The notes beneath the pieces were generated by a model. That model saw nothing but the letters and a program-made list of their open reading frames with translations. It made no database searches and was not told the origin of the DNA. Source: Abelmoschus esculentus (Eukaryota; Streptophyta; Magnoliopsida; Malvales; Malvaceae). Taken from it: a stretch of DNA of 64,000 nucleotides. The stretch's first letter is position 1. Each line of letters opens with the position of its first letter. The translations under genes and the position numbers were made by a program. The stretch is taken from NCBI GenBank assembly GCA_035048815.1, contig JAUCBN010000042.1, positions 10,323,501 through 10,387,500 on the forward strand, written 5' to 3'. Of this stretch, positions 12,053 through 21,000 are shown piece by piece.

Positions 12053-12557
12053 TAGAACAAAGCTGCAAGAAGAAAAATCATCCTTAGTCCAAAGTGATAG
12101 TGAACAACCAAACACGGAAGAACCTGCAAAATGTGCTGAAACAAAAAGTTGTTTGCTAGACCTTGTTGTGGATTCGAAAAAAATTAGTTCTCCCAAACAA
12201 TTATACTCTGACGAAATTCATATTTTTTATGAGGAAGATATGGAAAATAAATTAGAAGAGAGTAAAGAGCCTAAAAATGAGAATGAGTTGTCTCTCGATC
12301 AAAATGATAATGACGTTGCAAATAAGAAGATACTTGTAAATCACATTGGAAAAAGAAACTTGGCACAAGGATTCTACAAGATGACTTCTCTTCCATGGTA
12401 CTTTGATGAACTTCCTTCAATCACTGGTTTAGATTCGAGGGCGAATCTTTTTGAGGCGTGGGGGAATGATACGTGCATGAGAGGGCTAAAGCAATGCACA
12501 TCGGGCAGAAAGCTGAATCATTTTGAACAGTTTGGAAAGTCAGCCAACTTGCGATGA
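12053..12557 (+). pseudogene. Acidic C-terminal frame of the gag-only element, running into the 3' LTR
   Basis: An open frame in another phase (openable from 11943) follows the gag stop. It encodes a Glu/Asp/Lys-rich low-complexity segment, then FYKMTSLPWYFDELPSITG, then LDSRANLFEAWGND just before the LTR. It ends 91 bases inside the right LTR. The LDSRANLFEAWGND part resembles the tail that ends gypsy integrases (compare LRTNPFQEGGDD at about 22198-22233). I infer a frameshifted gag extension fused to the last residues of a deleted pol. The middle has no family I recognise. Confidence 0.55.
12453..12466 (+). other. Polypurine tract of the gag-only element
   Basis: GAGGCGTGGGGGAA directly before the TGATACG start of the right LTR, interrupted by two pyrimidines. 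Confidence 0.75.
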
Positions 12558-13375
12558 CTTTTCAGATGGGATCCGGGCATTTATGAGAGGAGTTATCTTC
12601 TAATATATTGACCATTATTCAGTTACATTTTTAACGCATCTTGAAACGCATCAATTGGACATCGAGAGCTCAAGATATGTTTGTTTTATAGAAGACTACA
12701 CATGCAGAAAACTTGATACGAGATTTTGTAAAATTCATCCCAAAAACTAATATATAAAGCTTTTGGATGAATTAAATATTAAAATAAAATAATTCAAAGT
12801 TGGATTATAAAGCTTTGACCATATTTATTAGTATTTTAATTTATTTCATAGGATTCCTTTTAATTAGCATATGCTGATTTTAGGAGATTCATTTCTATTA
12901 AGATATCAATCTGATGATTTTTAGGGATTAAATAGCTACTTCTTAGGATATTTTGTTGTCTCCTGTAGGCTATAAAAGGAGGTAGTCTATTCTCTTGTAA
13001 AAATACACAATTTGAATATTTCTTTTGGAGAATAAATGTTATTGAGTACATTTTTGCAAGTATTGTTGCTTGTGCCTTTGAAGCTTGTCTTCAACACGAT
13101 TTCCTTCTAGTTTTCGTGGAAAAAGCCATCTTCACACTCCGGGTTGCCAAGATAATCAATTCTTGGAGGGTCGGTTAGAGCCTATCATCGAGTTTGCTTG
13201 ATTAATTGCGATCAAGAGAGTTCCTAGGACATAAATCTATTCACAGCAAGTCCACAATCCATTTTCAAATAAGTTTGCTATTTTTTTATCATCTTCTTTA
13301 CACCATTGTCTATTTATTCTAATATTTTTCTTTTGTTATTGTATTTTATCTTTATTCCGCTATCACATCCTATCA
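12467..13375 (+). repeat. Right LTR of the gag-only element
   Basis: 909 bases from TGATACG to ...CCTATCA, with a TATA box TATAAAAGG at 12971-12979. It lacks 17 bases present in the left LTR. Confidence 0.92.
12971..12979 (+). promoter_or_regulatory. TATA box in right LTR
   Basis: TATAAAAGG in the same context as in the left LTR. It could fire outward into the flanking copia sequence, but nothing shows that it does. Confidence 0.6.
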
Positions 13376-13380
13376 CAATC
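13376..13380. repeat. Target-site duplication, right copy (CAATC)
   Basis: Matches 10386-10390. Copia gag resumes immediately after it. Confidence 0.9.
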
Positions 13381-14071
13381 CCTTGCTTCTTCTTCTCAAC
13401 CTCTCTCTTTTCAATCTTCACCTCTTCCTTCTTCTTTTCTTCTTCTCTTCCTTTCTTCATGATCTCATGGGTGAGAAGAGATCTCACAAGAGCACCAAGC
13501 TTTAGAGTCTTCAAATCTTTGGCTTCAATGATAGACGTTCTATTGCTATCTCAAGACTCGGGAAGAGAGTAGATGAGCTTTCGAACGAGTTTCTCTTCCG
13601 GAATGATCTCACCGAAACCCTTGAGACCATTGACAATCATCGAAAATGTATCGAACATCTTGGTGATGTCTTCATCCGGCTCCATCTTGAAATTTTCGCA
13701 GTTGAGAATTAGAAAACCTATCTTTGTCTCCAAGGAGTCCATACTTCTTTGGCACTTGTTCATGAAGACATCTTTGAGTAGATGTCGGGACCAAGTGCAC
13801 AAAATAGGATGTGAAGAGCTTTGTCGTTTGTGGACATCCTTCTTCTCTCTTCATCGGTCATCTCGTTTCTCTTCTTAGGCACTTGCCGATCTCCTTCTTG
13901 CTTCATAGGAATTGAGGGGCCATCTTCGATTATATCCCAAAGGACATAATCATTTGAGTTGATGAACAACCTCATCATATTCTTCCAATAGGGGTAGTTA
14001 TCTCTATCCCCATTGAAGAAGGGTGGCTTGGTGATGGAATGTGACTCGTTCCATGAATCGGAGGTGGCTTA
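13381..14071 (-). pseudogene. Ty1/copia gag, N-terminal part
   Basis: Minus-strand translation gives the copia gag (UBN2-type) signature KPPFFNGDRDNYPYWKNMMR near 14028-13970. This continues as INSNDYVLWDIIEDGP, as LETKIGFL and as the long helix region ending in a lysine/glutamate-rich stretch near 13400. The frame changes two or three times, so it is broken. The start codon is missing: the reading frame meets a stop just before 14071, where the 169-bp satellite begins. Confidence 0.85.
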
Positions 14072-15126
14072 ATGTTAAATTTTTAGCTTTTTACTCGGTT
14101 AAAATTTGAACGATTTCTCGATGTAGCCCATTTAAAAATGAACATTTTAATCTCAACAAAACGATAACCAAATGTTATCAAATCAAATTTTATGAATTCA
14201 AATACTTAATTATGGGCTTCTAAATAAAATTATAACTTTTAATCTCAAATTTTTAGCTCTTTGCTCGGTTATAATTCAAATGAATTCTCGATAAAGCCCA
14301 TTTAGACATGCACGTTTTAATCCCAAAGAAATGATAACGAAATATTATTAGATCAAATTTTATAATTTTAAATTGTTATTTATGGGAATTTTAAAAAAAT
14401 TACACATATTAATCTAAATTTTTTACTTTTTACTCATTTAAAATTCGAACGGATTCTCTATAAATTCCATTTAGACATGCATGTTCTAATCCCTACAAAA
14501 CGAAAACCAAATGTTATTAAATCAATTTTTTGAGTTCAAATAGTTAATTATGGGCTTTTGAACAAAATTATACAGATTAATCTAAAATTTTTAGCATTTT
14601 ACTCGGTTAAAATTTGAATGGATTCTCTATAAAGCCTAGTTAGACATATACGTTTTAATCCCAACAAAATATAACAAAATGTTATTAAATTAAATTTTAT
14701 GAGTTTAAATAGTTAGTTATGAGATTTTGAATAAAATTATACAGCTTAACCTGAAATTTTCAGCTTTTTACTCGTTTAAAATTCGAACGGATTCTCTGGA
14801 AAGCCTATTTAGACATACACATTTTAATCTCAACCAAACGATAAACAAATGTTATCAAACAAATTTTATAAGTTCAAATAGTTAATTATGGGCATTCGAA
14901 TAAAATTATACAGCTTAATCTCTAATTTTTAGCTTTTTACTTGATTAAAATTCGAATGAATTCTCTATAAAGCCCTTTTAGACATACACATTTTAATCCT
15001 AACAAAAGGATAACCAAATTTTTTGATATCAAATTTTAAGAGTTTAAATAGTTGATTACGGGTTTTTGAACAAAATTATACAGATTAATCTTAAATTTCA
15101 GCTTTTCACTCGTTTAAAATTCGAAC
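14072..15126. repeat. AT-rich satellite with a period of about 169 bp, 6.2 copies
   Basis: Units start with AATC(T/C)(A/T)AATTTTTAGC-like sequence at about 14072, 14241, 14411, 14579, 14748, 14917 and 15087, so spacings are 169, 170, 168, 169, 169 and 170. Each unit carries TTTTTACTCGGTTAAAATTCGAA, then ATTCTC(T/G)ATAAAGCCCATTTAGACAT, then a TTAAATCAAATTTTATGAGTT-like block and TTATGGGCTTTTGAA. Copies are clearly diverged. The last is cut about 40 bases in, where 33-bp satellite resumes. The period is close to one plant nucleosome plus linker. No coding potential is seen. Confidence 0.92.
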
Positions 15127-15841
15127 AATGTTGTGATGAATGACCCCTTTCTTTGAGTATATGTCATAGTAAACTGTCCCTTTCATAGAGCATATACTGT
15201 GACGGACGACCCTTCTCTTTGAGCGTATTTCGCGGTGAATGATCCCTCTCCTCAAGCGTATGTAATGATGAACGATCCCTCTCTTTGAGCTTATGTCGTG
15301 ATGGACGACCCCTCTCTTTGAGCGTATGTTGCGATGAATGACATCTCTCTTCGAGTGAATGTCATGGTGAACAGTCCCTCTCTTTGAGCGTATACTGTGA
15401 TGGATTACCCCTCTCTTTGAGCATATGTTGTCATGAATGACCTTTCTCTTCGTGGGACTGTCATATAAGAAGTCCCTTTTTAGAGCGTATACCGTGATGG
15501 ACGACCCTTCTCTTTGAGTGTATGTCACGGTGAATGATCCCTCTCTTTGAGCGTATGTCATAATGACCGATCCCTCTCTTTGAGTGTATGTCATGATGGA
15601 CGACCCCTCTCTTTGAGCGTACGTCACGATGAATTACCCCTTTCTTTGAGCGTATGTCGAGATGAATGACCCCTCCCTTCATGTGCATGTCGTCATAAAC
15701 AGTCCTTTTCATTGAGCATATACCGTGATAGATGACTCTTCTCTTTGAGCGTATGTCACGGTGAATGACCCCTTCCTTTGAGCGTATGTCATGATGAACA
15801 ATCCCTCTCTTTGAGCGTATGTTGTGATGGATGACCCCTCT
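15127..15841. repeat. 33-bp satellite array, block 2 (left of the CRM-like element)
   Basis: About 21 monomers of the same A/B/C family. The array runs from a sharp junction with the 169-bp satellite to the insertion point of the CRM-like element. It continues at 23774 in exact register once one CCTCT copy is removed. Confidence 0.95.
15837..15841. repeat. Target-site duplication, left copy (CCTCT)
   Basis: CCTCT immediately before the TGATGTG start of the left LTR, repeated at 23774-23778. Removing the element and one copy gives the normal satellite text GACCCCTCTCTTTGAG. The target lies in the C/T tract of a monomer. Confidence 0.9.
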
Positions 15842-16311
15842 TGATGTGAGCACATCTACACAAGCTCAATCAGCTGATCCGGAGGTCTTACCATCAGGAC
15901 CCATCACTCGATCAAAGGCTAAGCAATTCAGGGAAGTTCTTATTCTTAAATGTTTACAAGTCTCAGAATCCCTTAATAATGCATATGCCTTAGAGAATAA
16001 ACTTTACACTATGTTACATACTGATGTGTAACATCTTGTAACTATATAGTACTTAAGCTAGTATTGTGTTTATTAAGCATGTAAATAGGTGTGTTTTCAA
16101 TAAGTTCAATAAGAACACAAGCTCATAATCATGTTTCTTTAGCTTGTTACATGTTTTCCAATATGATAACTATGTTTTTCAGCTTGTTTTAACTTTCTTT
16201 AATAAGTTTACAATACTTATGATGGTATAACTTTTGTTTTCTCATAGGCACAAGGAAGAGTACCAAATGAAGGACTTCACCTTAGCTCGGAAAAAGCTCA
16301 ATGGATTTCTA

Positions 16312-16425
16312 GCAGCTCGTTTCAGCTCAACTAATCCTCAACACTTCAGCTAGCTGAATTCAGCTCAACTCAGCTCCATTCAGCTCAACTCCAGCTCTAC
16401 TAGCTCAACTCAAGCTGGTGAGTCC
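16312..16425 (+). repeat. AGCTCA-rich cluster in LTR (U3)
   Basis: Closely packed AGCTCA, CAGCTC and AGCTAGCTGA motifs, repeated in the 3' LTR at 22698-22811. A comparable cluster sits in the older element's LTR (about 2617-2725), so it is a family feature and possibly a transcriptional regulatory region. Confidence 0.55.
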
Positions 16426-16818
16426 CGGGATAGCTCAAAGGTGTCCTCCACGTGGGAGAGTGTGTCATGGTCATGTGACCAGCATGAGGGGCGTCCACCA
16501 TCCTTCCAAGCATGTGCATGGCATGTGGCAGATTCAAATTTCAAGATTTCCCTCCTTGAAGTTGGCGTCAAAGTAAGATAAGGACAAGGAGTTATTTCCT
16601 TTGAATTTCACACATAAAACACATGTGTTAAATGTTTGAAATTCAGTCTTCCCTCCCTCCAAAACCAGCCGGCCACAAAGGATAAGGATGAGTAGTTTTC
16701 TCATCCACATTTAACATAATTAACACATGTTAATTGTGCTTACATTTCAGCCACTCATCTGAAACTTCCAATTCAATTCTGGCCAAGTATTCTAGGCGCC
16801 AACTCCCTTGTACTAGCC

Positions 16819-16827
16819 TATATATAT
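16819..16827 (+). promoter_or_regulatory. TATA box in 5' LTR
   Basis: CCTATATATATGTATAC context, 17 bases upstream of an A-run. It is the best core-promoter candidate in the LTR and implies the transcript starts near 16850. The same site is at 23205-23213. Confidence 0.6.
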
Positions 16828-17389
16828 GTATACTTTGTAATGTAAAAAAAAAAGACAATTTGAATGAAATTTACTTTTGTGAGAATTTCTCTCATTTCGG
16901 TTCTTTTGAGAACTTTCTGACTTCTCAAGTTCGTTGCTTGCGTGGTCAACCCCTTTGATACTTTGGGTTCTCGGTTGTAGATAATCGAAGGGTCCAAGTC
17001 CGTCTGAAGCAAGTTCAAGATAAGGTTCGGGTTCGTTCAACAGATTGTTCGAGTTCATCCTTGGAGTTTGTTTCATTTTATTTCTTTTCCTTGTTTTTAT
17101 TTCATTTTCGTACTACCCCTTGCAACCTATTTTTCAACCTTGTCAGAAACTTCATTTCTCACCATTCACCTCACCAAAGACCAATCCTAGCCATAACCAA
17201 ACCAATACTTTCAGCGTTCCACCATTGTCAACTTCTCCGAGCCTTCATCTTCTACATTCTGTCTACCTAAATTTTCCAGCCCTTTTAAACACCAATTTGC
17301 AGCCATGCTTATTGCAGGAGACATCTTACTTCAATCCTAGATCCGAAACAATCAAGAAGGCGTCCTCAACAAGGAGCCCTCTTATCATG

Positions 17390-17403
17390 TGGTAATCAGA
17401 GCC
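17390..17403 (+). other. Primer-binding site, initiator tRNA-Met type with an extra A
   Basis: TGGTAATCAGAGCC starts two bases after the LTR end. It matches the usual TGGTATCAGAGCC except for one inserted A. The inverted remnant at 25603-25615 has the same extra A. Confidence 0.85.
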
Positions 17404-17445
17404 TAGGTTGGATTACAAGTAAGAATCATCTTCGTAAGTGCAAAA

Positions 17446-17556
17446 ACAATCAAAAAAAAAAAAAAAGTCAAAAAAAAAAAAAAAAAAAAAAAAAGTCAAA
17501 GTCAACTCTAGTTAAAAAAAAAAAATCCGAAAATTCAAAAAAAAAAAAATCAGAAT
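17446..17556 (+). other. A-rich leader segment
   Basis: Long A-runs broken by AGTCAAA and ATCAG motifs, between the primer-binding site and gag. It is unstructured, poly(A)-like sequence in the 5' untranslated leader (17388-18013) of the genomic RNA. It could aid translation initiation or packaging, but nothing here proves that. Confidence 0.7.
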
Positions 17557-18013
17557 ATCAATAGTTGAAAGAAAAGCACTTCATGGTATTGAAAAGATGA
17601 AAGAAAATGCAAGTTTAATGTGTTCTACAGCATCAAACACTACCATAATCAACCGGGCATGAAGAATTGATTGTTCGGTGAAAGGAGAGTAGTAAGTGTT
17701 TCTTTGTAAACCTTACATTTCGATTGTCACTAACCGTTGTTGTTAAAGACTAACACTTGTGACAGATTTGAAGAAAGTCTACGCTAGTCCTCTAAAGAAC
17801 TTATAACGAGAGAAGGAGTGGTAAAAGGCATTTGTGTGTGTGAGATCAGAAGGGGAATCAAAAGAGCCATTCAAGTATTCCCGAGTGAAACACGAGTGTT
17901 GGAGTGCCATTTTTATTTTTTCTTTGGAGTGAACTTGTGAGGATCTTGTGTGTGTACTTTGTGAGGTCCATTTATCCTTATTTTTATTTTGTGTTGTTTG
18001 TTCTTTACTAACA

Positions 18014-21000
18014 ATGGCAGGTTCAAATGGAGATCGTGATGATCAACAACAAAACGACGTTCAACCAAGCCTTATGATGCAAGCCATGCTTCGAGAAGTC
18101 CGAAGAGTAGTGCAATCAGAGATTGAACAATTGCACGTGAGAATGGACAAGATCGAGGGATCTCAAAACAATTCCCATGATGACAACAATGATGACGTTG
18201 AAGAAGTGCAAGAACCGAGGCAGAATGCTCCTAGAACAAATGGGAGGCGTGTACAACACCAGGCACAACTGGGTGACAATTTGAACAACATCAAAGTTGC
18301 CATACCCCCTTTTCAAGGACGATCAGATCCGGATGCATATCTTGCGTGGGAAAGCAAGGTGGAGCACGTCTTTGATTGCTACAATTATTCTGACCAGAAG
18401 AAGGTTCAATTGGCAGCGATGGAGTTCGTTGACTATGCCTTAATTTGGTGGGATCAATTGATTCTAAGTAGAAGACGAACCGGTGAAGGTCCAATCAATA
18501 CATGGGCAGAGATGAAAAGAATTTTGAGAAAGAGATTCGTACCATCCCATTACCATCGAGACCTATTTCAAAGGTTACAAACTTTGAAACAAGGAAATCG
18601 AAGCGTCGAAGATTATTTTAAAGACATGGAGATGGCCATGATGCGTGCTAACATTGAGGAAGACCGAGAAGCAACCATGGCGCGATTCCTTTCAGGTTTG
18701 AACACCGACATTGCCAATGCTGTTGAATTGCAACATTACGTCGAATTAGACGAAATGGTGCAAATGGCAATTAAGGTTGAGAGGCAGCAACGAAGAAAGA
18801 TGTCGTCATCCCGAAGTAATAATTCTTTCAGACCTCCTTCCAATTCTGTTTTCAATCCTTCTAACAATTTCAGGAAACAAGTACCGTTTCAAAACAAAGA
18901 GAAGGGTGAAACGAGCAAGCCAAAGGCCCCGATTGTAGATGTTGGGCGTGGGAAGCAAAATGCACAACCAGAACGTCCAGAACGCTCAAGGGATATTCAA
19001 TGCTTTAAGTGTCTTGGAAGAGGACATATTGCAAGCCAATGTCCTAATCGGAAGACTATGTTGATGTTAGAAAACGGAGAGATTGAGTCTGAATCCGACA
19101 ATGAAGAACATGAACCTTTACACGAGGAAGACAAGGATGATGCGGATGATGCCTTGGATACATACATGACCGGTGAAGCACTTGTCATAAAAAGAAGTCT
19201 AAATGCTACACCTACACAAGACGACCAGCAACGAGAAAACATCTTCCATACTAGATGCCTCATTAACGACAAGGTATGTGTTGTCATTATTGATGGTGGT
19301 AGTTGTACTAATGTTGCAAGTTCTTTCATGGTTGATAAGTTAGGCTTAAAGACGATGAAGCATCCCAAACCATATCGTCTTCAATGGTTAAATGATGGCG
19401 GAGAAGTACGAGTTACTAGACAAGTTTCGGTACCATTTACCATAGGGAGGTATAAAGATGAAATCCTTTGTGATGTCGTCTCAATGGATGCGTGTCACCT
19501 ACTTTTGGGACGTCCATGGCAATACGACAAAGGTACGTTGCATGATGGAATTACAAATCGATATTCTTTTACACATGCAGGTAAGAAGATCACCTTAGCA
19601 CCTTTGACACCGAGTCAAGTGCAAGAAGATCAGGTTCGATTGAGAAAGAATGTCGAGGAAGCCAAAACAGAAAGGAAGAAGACGAACGTATATGCGAGCG
19701 GCAAGGATATCAGGAAATGTCTTTCCTCTCAACAAACTTTACTTATTTTAATGTATAAGGAGTATTGTTTGTTATCTGATATTCCTAATGATTTGCCTGC
19801 ATCTATTACGTCTCTTTTGCAGGAGTTTGAAGATGTGTTTCCGGATGAGACACCGAGTGGGTTGCCACCTATTCGAGGTATAGAACATCAAATTGATTTC
19901 ATTCCGGGAGCTACCATTCCAAATCGGCCAGCATATCGAAGTAATCCAGAAGAAACAAAGGAACTTCAAAAACAAATCACCGAGTTGATGGAAAAGGGTT
20001 ACATTCGGGAAAGTTTAAGTCCGTGCGCTGTACCAGTACTTTTAGTACCCAAGAAAGACGGAACATGGAGAATGTGTGTTGATTGCCGAGCGGTGAATCA
20101 GATTACCATCAAGTATAGGCATCCCATTCCTCGTCTTGATGACATGCTAGATGAGTTGTGTGGTGCGACCATATTTTCCAAAATTGATTTAAAGAGTGGA
20201 TATCATCAGATTCGGATGCGAGAAGGCGACGAATGGAAGACAGCCTTCAAAACGAAATTGGGTCTGTACGAGTGGTTAGTGATGCCTTTCGGTTTAACTA
20301 ACGCACCTAGCACCTTTATGCGTCTGATGAATCATGTTTTACGATCTTACATTGGAAAATATTGTGTTGTGTACTTTGATGACATTCTTATATACAGCAA
20401 GTCTTTGCAGGATCACGAGGAACACTTGAGGAATGTTCTTGGCACATTGAGAAAAGAAAGGTTATTTGGTAATCTGAAGAAATGTATGTTTTGTACTGAT
20501 AAGGTTACCTTTCTTGGTTTTATCATGACTGCACAGGGTGTGGAAGTCGATCCAGAAAAGGTGAAGGCGATTCAGGATTGGCCTCGACCGACATCAATAA
20601 GTCAGATTGAGTGTGATGCTTCAGGAATAGGAATTGGAGCCGTTTTATCACAGGAGAAGCGACCTATTGCCTATTTCAGCGAGAAGTTAAGTGGTGCTAC
20701 CTTGAATTATCCAGTGTACGACAAAGAGATGTATGCATTGATTCGAGCTCTTGAAACATGGCAGCACTATCTCTTACCGAAAGAATTCGTAATTCACACC
20801 GATCACGAAGCTTTGAAGCACATAACAGGTCAGCATAAGTTGAATAAAAGGCATGCTAAGTGGGTTGAATTTCTAGAATCTTTTCCTTATGTCATTCGAT
20901 ATAAGAAAGGTAAAGACAACGTTGTAGCAGATGCCTTATCCCGTAGGTATGCACTTCTGAATTACTTAGACTCTCATTTGATTGGGTTTGCCTATATCAA

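Larger units (their letters stand above)
10391..13375 (+). mobile_element. Gag-only LTR retrotransposon (TR-GAG type), 2,985 bp, nested in copia gag
   Basis: A complete short element: LTR (926 bp), initiator tRNA-Met primer-binding site, gag-like frames, polypurine tract, LTR (909 bp), flanked by CAATC on both sides. The 1,150-bp interior has no protease, reverse transcriptase, RNase H or integrase. It cannot copy itself and must have used enzymes from a related gypsy element. Known gag-only LTR elements in plants (TR-GAG) have this layout. The LTRs differ by scattered substitutions and a 17-bp indel, so it is older than the element at 15842-23773 but younger than the copia it interrupts. Confidence 0.9.
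7447..14071 (-). mobile_element. Ty1/copia retrotransposon remnant, minus strand, interrupted by a nested element
   Basis: Read on the minus strand from 14071 down, the order is gag N-terminus (14071-13381), a nested gag-only element (13375-10391), the rest of gag with a CCHC zinc knuckle, protease, integrase and the first part of reverse transcriptase, which stops at 7447. Protease before integrase before reverse transcriptase is the copia order. No LTR, primer-binding site or polypurine tract is present. The 3' half of pol is replaced by 33-bp satellite and the 5' end by a 169-bp satellite. About 3.6 kb of the element remains. Confidence 0.9.
15842..17387 (+). repeat. 5' LTR of the CRM-like element
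   Basis: 1,546 bases from TGATGTGAGCACATC to ...GCCCTCTTATCA. It carries the last 190 bases of the gag-pol frame as an untranslated copy, an AGCTCA-rich cluster at 16312-16425, a TATA box at 16819-16827 and an A-run near 16845. Short open frames inside it are repeated at the same place in the 3' LTR and look incidental. Confidence 0.95.

Noticed and set aside
15831..16031. 66-codon frame at the start of the 5' LTR as an independent gene
   Set aside because: It is the LTR copy of the gag-pol C-terminus, fused by chance to a few satellite codons upstream.
16734..17395. Short open frames in the 5' LTR (repeated at 23120-23784) as genes
   Set aside because: They lie wholly in LTR sequence, overlap on both strands and have no recognisable domain. 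They recur only because the LTR is duplicated.
17948..18013. N-terminal extension of gag-pol with a hydrophobic, signal-like start
   Set aside because: The upstream 22 codons contain no ATG. The ATG at 18014 is the first one and has a good context.
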